A DNA stretch of 64,000 nt from Deltaproteobacteria bacterium (lineage in GTDB: Bacteria > Myxococcota_A > UBA9160 > SZUA-336), in NCBI GenBank assembly GCA_029261925.1, contig JAJDAJ010000063.1:124001-188000 (forward strand), read 5' to 3'. The translations under genes were made by a program, and so were the position numbers. Shown piece after piece: positions 56,039 through 64,000 of this stretch (positions within the stretch are counted from its first letter, which is position 1; every line of letters starts with the position of its first letter). The notes below the pieces were generated by a model. That model saw only the letters and a program-made list of their open reading frames with translations. It was not told the DNA's origin and did no database searches.

Positions 56039-58201
56039 GTGGAGCCACTGCCTGAAACGGACCCGCCGCCCACCCACAGTGGCGGCAATGAGCACCACGG
56101 AGCCTCGCTGGCTCGTGGTGTCGCGGTGCTGGCCTGCGCGTACGTCGTGTCGGGGGCCCTCAGCTCCGCGCTGGTCCTGCCGGGGGGGCTCTGGCCGGTC
56201 CGCCTGTCGAGCGGCATCGCGTTCGCGGCACTGCTGATCCACGGGGTCCGGCTCTGGCCGGGCATCTGGGTTGGCTCCGCGACGTTCTCGGCCCTGTGGG
56301 TGCTGCTCGCGCCCAACGAGATCTCGTGGATGCGCATGCTCGTGGTCACCCCGCTGATCGCGGTGGTGACGTCGGTCGAGGCGGTGGTCGGCGCCGCGCT
56401 CACGCGGCGGGGCGTGCCGGACCTGGAGCTGCTCGACACACCCCGTGCGCTCGTGCACCTGGTGCTCGGCGCCTTCGCGAGCTGCCTGCTGGGGGCGGGC
56501 CTCGGGATCCCCGTGCTCTGGGGCCTGAACCTGCTCGCCTCCAACGACGTGGGCGTCTCGTTCGGATCCTGGTTCATGCGCGATCTCGCCGCGATCCTGA
56601 TCGTGACGCCGCTTGCGCTGGCCTGGCACCTGCAGTCGGTCGGCTCCCTGCGCCGCTACCTGCGGATCCTGGTGGCGCCCGTGGCCGTGTGCCTGTCGCT
56701 GGTCATCGGGGTCGCGGCCTACGTCATCGACCTGGGCGCGGCGCAGGAGCGGCGCGACTTCGCCCAGCGTGCCCAGAACACCTCTCACTCGATCCAGAAG
56801 GGCTTCGAGGCGGCGGAGACCGCGCTCAACTCACTCGCCGCGCTCTACGCAGCCAGCGAGGAGGTCGAGCGCGACGAGTTCCAGGTCTTCGGGAGCGAGC
56901 TGATGGCTCACCTGCCCGGTGTCTGGGCACTGGAGTGGGTACCCCGAGTTCCACGGGTGGAGCGTGTCGCCTTCGAGCGTCGCGCGCGGGCCCGGGGCCT
57001 GGTCGGGTTCTCGATCACAGACCCCGTGCCCGGTGGCGGCCGGGTGCCGTCGCCTCCGCGCGAGGAGCACTTTCCAGTGCTCTACATCGTGCCCGAGAAC
57101 GCCAGCGCCGCACCGCTGGGATTCGACATCGCGTCGTCGCCCGGGGGGCACGCCGCGCTGCTCGAGGCCCGGGACTCGGGGCTCACCGTGGCGACCGGTC
57201 GGCTCGGGCCGGTCGAGCCGGGCAGCGGCTCGCACACCTTCCTCCTGCTCCACCCGATCTACCGGGAGCCGTCGGTGCCGCCGACGCCGGCCGGCCGCCG
57301 GGAGCAGCTGGCCGGCCACGTGCTGGCCGTCGTCCGCTTCCCGGAGATCATGTCGCATGCCCTGGCGGGGATGGATACCGAGGGCGTCGCGTACGAGCTG
57401 GTCGATCTCGACGCTCCCGGCGAGTCGGCGCTGCTGCACGCGGGCGGAGACGCGCTCCACAGGGATCGCGCGACGCTGAGCTGGTCGCGTGAGTTCGAGG
57501 TGGGCCAGCGGCGCTGGAGCCTGGCCCTGCGCCGCGACTCGCCCGCACGCTCGTTCCTCCGCTTCTGGATCCCCTGGGCGATCATCTCGACGGGTGCCGT
57601 GCTGACCGGAATGCTCGGCCTGCTCCTGATCAGCATCGTGGGGCGGACCGCTCGCGTCGAGCGCCTGGTGCGGGACCGCACTGCGGAGCTCGAGGCGGCG
57701 AGCGCGAACCTGCGACAGATGACCGTGATCGACCCGCTCACGGAGCTGCTCAACCGGCGCGGCATCGAGGAGAAGCTGGTCCGCATGACGCGCCGCACCG
57801 AGGTGATGGCCGTGCTGATCGACCTCGACGACTTCAAGAGCATCAACGACACCTACGGCCACTCGGCGGGTGATGCGGTGCTCGCCGGAACCGCGGGAGC
57901 CATCGCGGGCGCGCTGCGACCCACCGACCTGGTCGCACGGATCGGCGGTGACGAGTTCCTGGCGATCCTGCCCAATAGCCCGCTGCTGGCGGCGACCAGC
58001 ATCGCCGAGCGCATCCGCGGCGCGGTCGAGAAGCTGCGATTCGACGAGATTCCCGACGACGCCACGCCGACCGTCAGCCTCGGCGCCGGTGCCGTGCCGC
58101 CGGGGACCGAGAGCGTGACCGAGCTGCTCAAGCAGCTCGGCAGCTCGCTGCGCGCGAGCAAGCGCGGCGGCAAGAACCGGCTGTCGCTGGCGGAGCCATG
58201 A
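56039..58201 (+). CDS. Membrane diguanylate cyclase (MASE1-like, CHASE, GGDEF)
   Basis: 720-aa enzyme making cyclic di-GMP. About seven or eight helices form a MASE1-like sensor (about 25-245); a CHASE-type extracytoplasmic domain follows (about 250-500, FQVFGSELMAHLPGVWALEWVPRVP); one helix about 510-535; a coiled coil (DRTAELEAASANLRQMT); and the GGDEF domain (about 550-715). The active-site RIGGDEF is intact, and RPTD lies 5 residues before GGDEF, the RxxD product-inhibition I-site. Thus probably active and feedback-limited. GTG 56039 has only a weak ribosome site. c-di-GMP commonly affects type IV pili. A small gene overlaps its stop. Confidence 0.88.
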   Translation: MEPLPETDPPPTHSGGNEHHGASLARGVAVLACAYVVSGALSSALVLPGGLWPVRLSSGIAFAALLIHGVRLWPGIWVGSATFSALWVLLAPNEISWMRMLVVTPLIAVVTSVEAVVGAALTRRGVPDLELLDTPRALVHLVLGAFASCLLGAGLGIPVLWGLNLLASNDVGVSFGSWFMRDLAAILIVTPLALAWHLQSVGSLRRYLRILVAPVAVCLSLVIGVAAYVIDLGAAQERRDFAQRAQNTSHSIQKGFEAAETALNSLAALYAASEEVERDEFQVFGSELMAHLPGVWALEWVPRVPRVERVAFERRARARGLVGFSITDPVPGGGRVPSPPREEHFPVLYIVPENASAAPLGFDIASSPGGHAALLEARDSGLTVATGRLGPVEPGSGSHTFLLLHPIYREPSVPPTPAGRREQLAGHVLAVVRFPEIMSHALAGMDTEGVAYELVDLDAPGESALLHAGGDALHRDRATLSWSREFEVGQRRWSLALRRDSPARSFLRFWIPWAIISTGAVLTGMLGLLLISIVGRTARVERLVRDRTAELEAASANLRQMTVIDPLTELLNRRGIEEKLVRMTRRTEVMAVLIDLDDFKSINDTYGHSAGDAVLAGTAGAIAGALRPTDLVARIGGDEFLAILPNSPLLAATSIAERIRGAVEKLRFDEIPDDATPTVSLGAGAVPPGTESVTELLKQLGSSLRASKRGGKNRLSLAEP

Positions 58202-58425
58202 GCAGGATCCTGGGAATCATCGCCATCGCGCTCGCCGCGTGGGCCGGCGCGGAGCTGTACACGCAGGGCTTCGACGGCGCCTTCGGCGGCCTGTTCGCTG
58301 GCCTCGACGATCCCGTCGTCTCGCTCGAGGACGTCGAGCGCGTCCAGTCGCTCGGCGAGCGCGTGGGCGGGCACGTCCAGTCCGACCTCGACCGGGCCCA
58401 CGAGCGGCTGGGCGAGCTGGAGTAG
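58198..58425 (+). CDS. Small single-helix membrane protein
   Basis: 75-aa protein with one N-terminal hydrophobic helix (ILGIIAIALAAWAGAEL, about 4-20) and a charged C-terminal helix (VVSLEDVERVQSLGERVGGHVQSDLDRAHERLGELE). ATG 58198 overlaps the diguanylate cyclase stop (ATGA), so translation is coupled. No family recognised. It could be a small partner of the cyclase, but this is only from position. Confidence 0.6.
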   Translation: MSRILGIIAIALAAWAGAELYTQGFDGAFGGLFAGLDDPVVSLEDVERVQSLGERVGGHVQSDLDRAHERLGELE

Positions 58426-58516
58426 GGCAGGCTCCGGCCGCCGTCCCGGCCTGCGGCGACGGCTCCGGGGCCCCCGGCATGCCGCTCCCGCTCGCGCGCA
58501 CGACCGCAGCCTGTGG

Positions 58517-58522
58517 GATGAT
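58517..58522 (+). promoter_or_regulatory. -10-like hexamer 6 nt before the second SDR
   Basis: GATGAT, then GGCTCC, then ATG 58529; no ribosome site in the interval. Same hexamer as at 44895. Confidence 0.3.
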
Positions 58523-58528
58523 GGCTCC

Positions 58529-59299
58529 ATGACGGAGCACGGCATCGAGGGCAAGGTCGTCATCATCACGGGAGCCGGACGCGGCATCGGTCAGGGGATC
58601 GCGCACCACCTCGGGAAGAACGGCGCGCGCCTGTGCGTCTCCGACAAGCGCGCGGACCGGCTGGAGCGCGTGATGTCCGGGCTCGACGAGCTCGGCGTGG
58701 AGTTCCTGGGACTGGAATGTGACGTGGGAAGCCGCGACTCGGTCTTCTCCATGGTGCGCAAGACGGCCGACCACTTCGGGCGTGTCGACGGCATCGTCAA
58801 CAACGCGCAGGGTCTGCGACCCACGGCGAACCTCGAGGACATCACCCCCGAAACGATGGACGTGCTGCTCGACACCGGCCCCAAGGCCACGCTCTGGGCG
58901 ATGCAGGCCGTCTTCCCGTACATGCGCGAGCAGTGCTGGGGCCGCATCGTGAACGTGGCCTCGGGGCTCGGCTTCACCTGCAGCGCCGGCTACGGACCCT
59001 ACAGCGCGGCCAAGGAAGCCATCCGCGCCCTGACCCGTACGGCCGCCAACGAGTGGGGCCGCCACGGCATCGTCGTGAACTGCTATTGCCCCTCCTCGGC
59101 GGCCCACCGCAAGCCGCCCGGAGAGGGGCCGTCCCACCAGAAGGCCGTCTACGATCGCATGAGGAGCCAGGCGATCCCGCGCGACGGCGACGCCGAGGAC
59201 GACATCGCGCCGGTGGTGCAGTTCCTGCTCTCGGACGCGTGCCGCTACATGACGGGCGAGACGCTGAGGATCGACGGCGGCGGAACCATGTCGCCGTGA
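58529..59299 (+). CDS. Short-chain dehydrogenase/reductase
   Basis: 256-aa oxidoreductase. Rossmann motif IITGAGRGIGQGIA, VSDKRADRL (Asp after strand 2 favours NAD), NNAQG, catalytic Ser in VNVASGLGF, YSAAK for Tyr/Lys, and MTGETLRIDGGGTMSP at the end. Some features (NNAQGLRPTANLEDITPETMDVLLDT) differ from common SDRs and from the one at 49917, so it is another subfamily. It stands alone between the cyclase operon and a convergent PEP-CTERM gene. Leaderless-type start at ATG 58529. Substrate unknown. Confidence 0.87.
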   Translation: MTEHGIEGKVVIITGAGRGIGQGIAHHLGKNGARLCVSDKRADRLERVMSGLDELGVEFLGLECDVGSRDSVFSMVRKTADHFGRVDGIVNNAQGLRPTANLEDITPETMDVLLDTGPKATLWAMQAVFPYMREQCWGRIVNVASGLGFTCSAGYGPYSAAKEAIRALTRTAANEWGRHGIVVNCYCPSSAAHRKPPGEGPSHQKAVYDRMRSQAIPRDGDAEDDIAPVVQFLLSDACRYMTGETLRIDGGGTMSP

Positions 59300-59396
59300 T
59301 CGGTGCGTGCGCCTCTGGACGCTGATCGCGGCAGGCGTGGCGGCAGCGCTGCTCCAGAACGGGGGTCGGCCTACGTCGATCAGGACGGCCACGCCG

Positions 59397-59414
59397 CCGG
59401 GCGCCGGCGCCCGG
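59397..59414. terminator. Palindrome between convergent genes (possible bidirectional terminator)
   Basis: CCGGGCGCCGGCGCCCGG is a perfect 18-nt palindrome that can fold as a 7-bp stem with a 4-nt loop. It lies in the 136-nt gap between the SDR and the convergent PEP-CTERM gene. No T run, so only a tentative terminator. Confidence 0.35.
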
Positions 59415-59435
59415 GACAGGCCTTGGAGGGCGGCG

Positions 59436-60200
59436 CTACGGGCGGCGACGATGCTGGCTGGCCGCGAGTGCCAGTCCCCCGAGCAGCAGCAGCACGGCCG
59501 CCGGCTCCGGGACCGCAGGCGGCGTCTGGCCGAAGCGGATCGAGTCGATGCCGATGTTGTCCTGCACGCTTGCGGCGAGGTTGGAGAGGTCCAGGCGCAG
59601 CAGGATCTCCGGCGCGGAATGCGGCTGCTCGAAGGTGAACGTGGTGTGGCGGGGACCGGAGAAGTCGCCCTGGACCAGGACGTCCGTCTCGGAGAACAGC
59701 GGCACGGATCCGGCCAGCACGTCGATGCCGGCGATCGTGTAGTCCGCATTGCTCCAGCCGGCGAGCTCGAAGCCGTACAGGTCCACGACGTGACCGTCCG
59801 AGGCGCTGAGCAGGACGCTGAGCAGCGGCGCCCCTCCGATCCCCGGGCCCTCGCCGAAGACCACGTTCACGAGGTCCCCGTAGCCCGTCTGCCAGAGGCG
59901 AGCGCGGGCCTCGCTGGGCGTCGCGGCCGACGAGAAGATGTCGACCGTCACGTGCGGCGTGAAGCCCTCGCCACCGTCTCCGTACGTGAAGAGCCCGCCG
60001 GGGACCGCCATCACGGCGCCGGTCACGTTGTCCCCGTAGTCCGGTGGCAGGGAGCCACCGCTCGACGTGGGCTGGACGACCGATGCGCTCGTGGCGTCGC
60101 GCTGCTGGTCGAACAGCAGGATCGTCGCGTGCGCAGGTCCGGTCCGGAGCACGAGCCACGCGAGGAGTGCCACCCCTGCTGCAAGACGCGATGCGGCCAC
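59436..60200 (-). CDS. PEP-CTERM sorting-signal surface protein
   Basis: 254-aa exported protein. An N-terminal signal peptide (AASRLAAGVALLAWLVLRTG, likely cut after AHA) and a C-terminal PEP-CTERM tripartite tag: VPEP, a helix AAVLLLLGGLALAAS and a basic tail QHRRRP. The middle is beta-rich with no recognised domain. In exosortase systems the tag is processed and the protein anchored or released at the cell surface, often with exopolysaccharide genes; no exosortase is in this window. I prefer GTG 60200 because GGGAGGG is 6 nt away; GTG 60224 is an in-frame alternative. Confidence 0.85.
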   Translation of the reverse strand: MAASRLAAGVALLAWLVLRTGPAHATILLFDQQRDATSASVVQPTSSGGSLPPDYGDNVTGAVMAVPGGLFTYGDGGEGFTPHVTVDIFSSAATPSEARARLWQTGYGDLVNVVFGEGPGIGGAPLLSVLLSASDGHVVDLYGFELAGWSNADYTIAGIDVLAGSVPLFSETDVLVQGDFSGPRHTTFTFEQPHSAPEILLRLDLSNLAASVQDNIGIDSIRFGQTPPAVPEPAAVLLLLGGLALAASQHRRRP

Positions 60201-60584
60201 TCTCTTCCCTCCCTGGCGAGACACTGCGGGCCCGCCCCGGGCCCGCGGCCATTCTCGACGGCGTCGTGGCAGCGGTCAATCCCGCGGCTGGTGCCACCCG
60301 GTAGGGCCCGTGAGACGGCGCTCCCGACGGCTCCCTGCTCGGGCCAAGGCATGTCGAAGGCGACGTCGCTCACTTCAGGCCGTCCGGAGAGCTCCTTCTT
60401 GCCCGCATGGGCGGCGGACACGTCCTCGATGTGCCGGCGTATCCGTATGTCCGAGAACGAGATTGAGCACATCCACGCCCGGTGTCGCAGCTCCGCCCAC
60501 AGCCCCTCGCCGGAGCAGAGCACGAAACCCTTCGCGCGACGCCGGGCGCGGGTGCGCATCTCGCTGACGGGCTAGTCTTGAGAC
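60201..60584. other. Gap between PEP-CTERM gene and CPA2 gene, no convincing gene
   Basis: 384 nt divergent spacer. Both strands have open frames, the longest on the minus strand ending inside the PEP-CTERM gene (down to 60023 from 60559), but none shows a ribosome site, motif or family pattern. G+C looks lower at 60420-60520 than in flanking genes, which might mark a decayed gene. It should hold promoters for both neighbours; the -10-like TAGTCT at 60573 lies at its right end. Confidence 0.5.
60573..60578 (+). promoter_or_regulatory. -10-like hexamer 6 nt before the CPA2 antiporter
   Basis: TAGTCT, then TGAGAC, then GTG 60585; no ribosome site. Confidence 0.35.
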
Positions 60585-62546
60585 GTGCCTCTGCTGGAGA
60601 TCCTCCTCCTGCTGGCCGTCGCGGCCGCGGGGCTACTCGCTGGGCGGCTGCTGCGTGCGCCCGCGATCGTCGCCTACCTGGTGGCCGGAGTGCTGGTGGG
60701 GCCCGGCTTCCTCGGCTGGGCGAGCCGCACGCACGGGCTGGAGCAGATCGCCGAGCTGGGCGTGGCGCTGCTGCTGTTCGGGGTGGGCATCGAGTTCTCC
60801 CTGGAGCGACTGCGCCGCGGACTCGCGCGCGTGCTGCTGAGCGGGGGCCTGCAGGTCTGCGCGACCATCGCCGTCACCGCACTCGGATTCGGGCTCGCGG
60901 GGCTGTCGTGGCCGGTGGCGATCTTCACCGGCTTCCTGGTCTCGCTGTCCAGCACGGCGATCGTCTTCAAGCTCTACGACGAGTCCGGCGAGATCGATGC
61001 ACCGCAGGGGCAGGCCGCGGCGGGGATCCTCCTGTTCCAGGACCTCGCGCTCGTGCCGATGGTGCTGCTGGTCCCGGTGCTCGCGGATCCCGGGCCCGGC
61101 GACACGGTCGCGGCGCTGCGCGTGCTGGGCGAGGCGAGCGTCGCGCTGATGCTCCTGCTGGTGCTCGCCCGCGTGATCCTGCCGCGGGTCCTGCAGCTCG
61201 TGGCCCGCGCCGGAACGCCGGAGCTGTTTCCCGTGGCGGCGCTCGTGATCGCCTTCGGGACGGCCCTCGGCGCGACCCTGCTCGGACTCTCGCTTCCCGT
61301 CGGTGCGTTCCTGGCGGGCCTCGCCGTCTCGGGGAGCCCGTTCGCGCAGCAGGTCTTCGTGGAGCTGATGCCGCTGCGCGACGCCTTCGTCGCGATCTTC
61401 TTCACCAGCGTGGGCATGCTGGTCGAGCCGGCGATGCTGCTCGCCGACCCGGGAGCGTTCCTGGGACTGACGCTCGCCGTCGTGGTCAAGGGTGTGCTGG
61501 TCGGCGTGATCGTCGGGCTCATCTGGAGATCGGCCCGGCTCGCGGTGCTGACCGGTCTGGGCCTCGCGCAGATCGGCGAGTTCTCCGTCGTGCTGCTCGA
61601 CGAGGGGATCACCAGCGGGCTCATCGACGCGAGCGCGGAGCAGGCGTTCCTGGGCGCGACCATCCTGACGATGGGAGCGACGCCGTTCCTGATGCAGCTC
61701 GCGCGGCGACTGGCCGCCGTGGAGCGCGCCGGCGAGGCGGAGCCCGAGGGCCAGCTCCGCGACCACGTGCTCCTGCTCGGCTACGGGGAGACCGGGCGCG
61801 CGATCGCGCGTGTGCTGCGCGAGACGGGGATCCCGTTCGCCGCGCTCGATCTGATCGCCGACGAGGTCGAGCAGGGGCGCGGCGAGGGCGTGCCGCTCCA
61901 CTTCGGCGACGCGACGCGCCGCGCGCGTCTGCAGGAGCTGGGCGCCGAGCGCATGCGCGCAGCCGTCGTCGCGCTGGGTGACCCGCTGGGCACGCGCCGC
62001 GCGGTCTCCGCACTGCGCCAGCTCAATCCCCGCGCGCGCATCCTGGTGCGCGCGCGCCACGTCGTCGAGATCCCCGAGCTCGAGCGCCTCGGCGCCGACG
62101 AGGTGCTGCCGTCCGAGTTCGAGACCTCGATCGAGCTCTTCGTGCGCCTGCTGCGCCACCTCGGCGTGCCCCGGCACGTGGCGCGCGTGCAGGAGTCCCT
62201 GCTGCGCCTCGACCAGTACGGTGCGCTGCGCGGCGTTGGCGCGACGCCCGAGCTGCTCGCGCAGGCCGAGGCGGTCCTGACCGGCGGCATCCTCGAGACC
62301 GCGCAGGTGATGGAGGACTGCGAGGCCGCCGGCCGCACGCTCGAGGAGATCGGCCTGCGCATTCGCACAGGCGCGCAGATCCTCAACGTGGTGCGCGGGG
62401 AAGCGCCCCTGCCGTCCCCCGGTCCCGACACGCGCCTGGAGCCCGGTGACCTCGTGGTGCTGTACGGACCGCATGAGGCGATCGACCGCGCGCTGCGGCT
62501 GCTCGAGCCGCCGTCGGAGAACGGGCCGGGGAGCCTGCCGCCGTGA
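60585..62546 (+). CDS. CPA2-family cation/proton antiporter with RCK domains (Kef/YbaL type)
   Basis: 653-aa inner-membrane protein. Residues 1-385 are the Na+/H+ exchanger domain with about twelve helices (YLVAGVLVGPGFLGW, GVALLLFGVGIEFSLERLRRGL, SLSSTAIVFKLYDESGE, GILLFQDLALVPMVLL, VGAFLAGLAVSGSPFAQQV). Residues about 395-515 are RCK_N, a Rossmann fold with LLGYGETGRAIARVLRETG and HFGDATRRARLQELG; residues about 560-645 are RCK_C. Closest plan is KefB/KefC/YbaL potassium efflux with nucleotide or glutathione gating. A gamma-glutamyltransferase follows, which would fit glutathione use, but a link is only suggestive. GTG start, leaderless-type. Confidence 0.9.
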   Translation: MPLLEILLLLAVAAAGLLAGRLLRAPAIVAYLVAGVLVGPGFLGWASRTHGLEQIAELGVALLLFGVGIEFSLERLRRGLARVLLSGGLQVCATIAVTALGFGLAGLSWPVAIFTGFLVSLSSTAIVFKLYDESGEIDAPQGQAAAGILLFQDLALVPMVLLVPVLADPGPGDTVAALRVLGEASVALMLLLVLARVILPRVLQLVARAGTPELFPVAALVIAFGTALGATLLGLSLPVGAFLAGLAVSGSPFAQQVFVELMPLRDAFVAIFFTSVGMLVEPAMLLADPGAFLGLTLAVVVKGVLVGVIVGLIWRSARLAVLTGLGLAQIGEFSVVLLDEGITSGLIDASAEQAFLGATILTMGATPFLMQLARRLAAVERAGEAEPEGQLRDHVLLLGYGETGRAIARVLRETGIPFAALDLIADEVEQGRGEGVPLHFGDATRRARLQELGAERMRAAVVALGDPLGTRRAVSALRQLNPRARILVRARHVVEIPELERLGADEVLPSEFETSIELFVRLLRHLGVPRHVARVQESLLRLDQYGALRGVGATPELLAQAEAVLTGGILETAQVMEDCEAAGRTLEEIGLRIRTGAQILNVVRGEAPLPSPGPDTRLEPGDLVVLYGPHEAIDRALRLLEPPSENGPGSLPP

Positions 62547-62722
62547 ACCCGTGTGCCTCCAACGCGAAGATCTCGGGCGCTGGGGCCCACTGCGCCCGGT
62601 ACCCGGCTCCGTAGCCGCGCTGCGGGCCGCTACCCGGATTCGGGCCCCGGGGACGGCAGCCTGCCGCCTGGCGACCCACGGGGCGTTGGGCCCATCGCGG
62701 GCGGCGCCCGTCGGGATCGAGA

Positions 62723-62728
62723 TAGAAT
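62723..62728 (+). promoter_or_regulatory. -10 hexamer 6 nt before the gamma-glutamyltransferase
   Basis: TAGAAT (5 of 6 to TATAAT), then CCGCCC, then ATG 62735; no ribosome site. A start at or next to the A of ATG is expected. Confidence 0.45.
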
Positions 62729-62734
62729 CCGCCC

Positions 62735-64000
62735 ATGCACTGCTTTTTCACGCGTGTCTGCCTGGCGCTGCTGATGGCGCTGCTCGGCTGCGGCCCAGGT
62801 CGCGAGCAGGCGACGCACGCGGACCGGGCGGAGCACGCGCTCACCGAGCTCGAGGCGCGCGGCGTGCGCGCCAACCCCTGGCGTGCGGGTCGCTCGCTGA
62901 GCATGAGCCGGCAGGGCATGGTCGCGTCCTCGCACGTTCTTGCCTCGCAGGCAGGCCTCGACGCGCTGCGCGCCGGCGGTACCGCGATGGACGCGGCGGT
63001 CGCCGCGGCCGCGGTGCTCAACGTGGTCGAGCCGATGTCCACGGGAATCGGCGGGGACGTGTTCTTCCTGTACTGGGACGCGCGCGCCAGGACCGTGTAC
63101 GGTCTCAACGGCTCGGGCCGGTCCCCGCGCGGTCTGCCGCGGGAGCACTTCTCGGGGGATGTCATGCCCCAGAGCGGGTGGGAGACGGTCACCGTGCCGG
63201 GGACGGTCGATGCCTGGGTGACCGGTCTGGCGCGCTTCGGCCGCCTGCCGCTCGCGAAGCTGCTTGCACCCGCGATCCGCTACGCCGAGAAGGGCTTCCC
63301 CGTGGCGCCGATCGTGGCCGCGCAGTGGGCGTGGAGCGCGGAGGAGCTGCGCGTCGATCCATGGACGGCGCGGCTGTACCTGCGCGACGGGCAGGCGCCG
63401 GCCGAGGCGAGCGTCTTCGCGCTGCCGGAGCTCGGGGCATCGCTGCGCGCCGTGGCCGAGGGCGGCCGCGACGCCTTCTACGCGGGTCCCATCGCGCGCG
63501 AGATCGTGCGCTACGCGCAGGAGAGCGGCGGCTTCCTGTCGCTCGAGGACTTCGCGTCGCATCACTCGAGCTGGGTGGAGCCGATCCACCTCGACTACCG
63601 CGGCAACGAGGTGTACCAGATCCCGCCCAACGGTCAGGGCCTGGGCGTGCTGCTGATGCTGAGCATCCTCGAGGGCTACGACCTGGCGGCGATGGGCCTG
63701 AACACGCCGGAGTACCTGCACCACCTGGTCGAGGCGAAGAAGCTGGCGTACGCGGATCTGGCCACCTACGTGGCGGACCCCGAGCATGCCGAGATCCCGC
63801 TCGAGTTCCTGCTCGGCGACGCTTACGGTGCGAGCCGGCGCGCCCGGATCGATGCGAGCCGGGCGGCCAGCGACCCGGGACCGATCGAGTTGCCGGCGGG
63901 CTCCGACACGGTCTATCTCGCGGTCATCGACGGCGAGGGCAACGCCTGCTCCTACATCAACTCGATCTACGCGGGCTTCGGGTCGAAGATCACCGGCGGC
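62735..64000 (+). CDS. ggt: Gamma-glutamyltransferase-family lipoprotein (3' end outside window)
   Basis: First 422 codons of an Ntn-hydrolase; the frame runs off the end of the window. The signal peptide ends in a lipobox (LMALLGC). Family motifs: MVASSHVLASQAGLDALRAGGTAMDAAVAAAAVLNVVEP, STGIGGDVFFLYWD (with GLNGSGRSP), VPGTVDAW, PPNGQGLGVLLMLSIL and, near the break, SDTVYLAVIDGEGNACSYINSIYAGFGS. The Thr in SDTVYLAV is the expected autocatalytic nucleophile at the small-subunit start. Such enzymes cleave glutathione or other gamma-glutamyl compounds in the periplasm; some relatives act as acylases. Leaderless-type ATG. Confidence 0.9.
   Translation, partial: MHCFFTRVCLALLMALLGCGPGREQATHADRAEHALTELEARGVRANPWRAGRSLSMSRQGMVASSHVLASQAGLDALRAGGTAMDAAVAAAAVLNVVEPMSTGIGGDVFFLYWDARARTVYGLNGSGRSPRGLPREHFSGDVMPQSGWETVTVPGTVDAWVTGLARFGRLPLAKLLAPAIRYAEKGFPVAPIVAAQWAWSAEELRVDPWTARLYLRDGQAPAEASVFALPELGASLRAVAEGGRDAFYAGPIAREIVRYAQESGGFLSLEDFASHHSSWVEPIHLDYRGNEVYQIPPNGQGLGVLLMLSILEGYDLAAMGLNTPEYLHHLVEAKKLAYADLATYVADPEHAEIPLEFLLGDAYGASRRARIDASRAASDPGPIELPAGSDTVYLAVIDGEGNACSYINSIYAGFGSKITGG

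Noticed and set aside
60023-60559. 178-codon minus-strand gene in the PEP-CTERM/CPA2 gap
   Set aside because: It overlaps the PEP-CTERM coding region in another frame, lacks a ribosome site and matches no family I can recognise.

Overview
The window is about 70% G+C by eye, with densely packed, often overlapping genes (ATGA, GTGA, TTGA and TAGTG junctions) and many GTG and TTG starts. The central type IV pilus locus has the gene order described for Myxococcus xanthus (pilB-T-C-S-R-A-G-H-I-D, a second two-component pair, pilM-N-O-P-Q). With roadblock and TPR proteins and NtrC-type regulators, this points to an uncultured deltaproteobacterial lineage, myxobacteria-like or Binatota-like. The phylum is an inference. 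No tRNA, rRNA, CRISPR array, insertion sequence or phage gene was seen.

Layout. 0-5 kb: an XRE regulator, rsmD-coaD, and a membrane histidine kinase with an NtrC-type response regulator on the minus strand. 5.3-10.6 kb: a tightly coupled operon of coaBC, an NfeD membrane serine protease and three SPFH proteins (slipin, HflK, HflC). 10.5-13.7 kb: an LptF/LptG permease, ribF and a flippase-like membrane protein. 13.8-36.5 kb: the pilus locus, with two tandem type IVa pilins, a near-consensus sigma-54 promoter in front of the first pilin, an ABC transporter pair, prepilin peptidase, two two-component pairs, an Ig-domain lipoprotein with a poly-acidic tail, and the pilMNOPQ alignment/secretin operon. 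36.5-40.2 kb: aroK, an aroB homologue without its zinc-ligand histidines, a TPR protein, a roadblock/LC7 protein, aroQ and a lipoate/octanoyl transferase. 40.3-44.8 kb: a large acidic TPR protein and an ExeA/MshM-like ATPase. 45-64 kb: accessory metabolism and transport, including an APC-EIIA-RCK fusion transporter, two amidohydrolases, an HpcH/HpaI-type aldolase, two SDRs, an AhpD/CMD-family protein, tandem SRPBCC domains, a zinc alcohol dehydrogenase, a metallophosphoesterase lipoprotein, a GGDEF enzyme, a PEP-CTERM protein, a CPA2 antiporter and a gamma-glutamyltransferase cut by the window end.

Most notable: the CMD/AhpD-family gene at 50842-51384 is interrupted by one in-frame TGA exactly where the second cysteine of the CPFC active site belongs. 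A bulged hairpin with a GUG loop starts 6 nt after the TGA, with its loop 18 nt downstream, in the range expected of a bacterial SECIS. I read it as a selenoprotein with a CxxU centre that ordinary gene calling would split in two. Other points are the degenerate AroB, a PilR receiver lacking the usual Lys-Pro, and a repeated -10-like hexamer exactly 6 nt before the start codon of nine genes that lack Shine-Dalgarno sequences, which suggests common leaderless transcription.

How the parts fit: PilS-PilR probably drives sigma-54 transcription of pilA. PilB, PilT and PilC power and anchor the pilus, PilMNOP align it, PilQ is the outer-membrane pore, and PilD matures the pilins. The TPR/ATPase pair at 40-45 kb and the roadblock protein may help place or regulate envelope machines (inference from domains only). 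The 47-55 kb genes look like a catabolic set for an unknown substrate.
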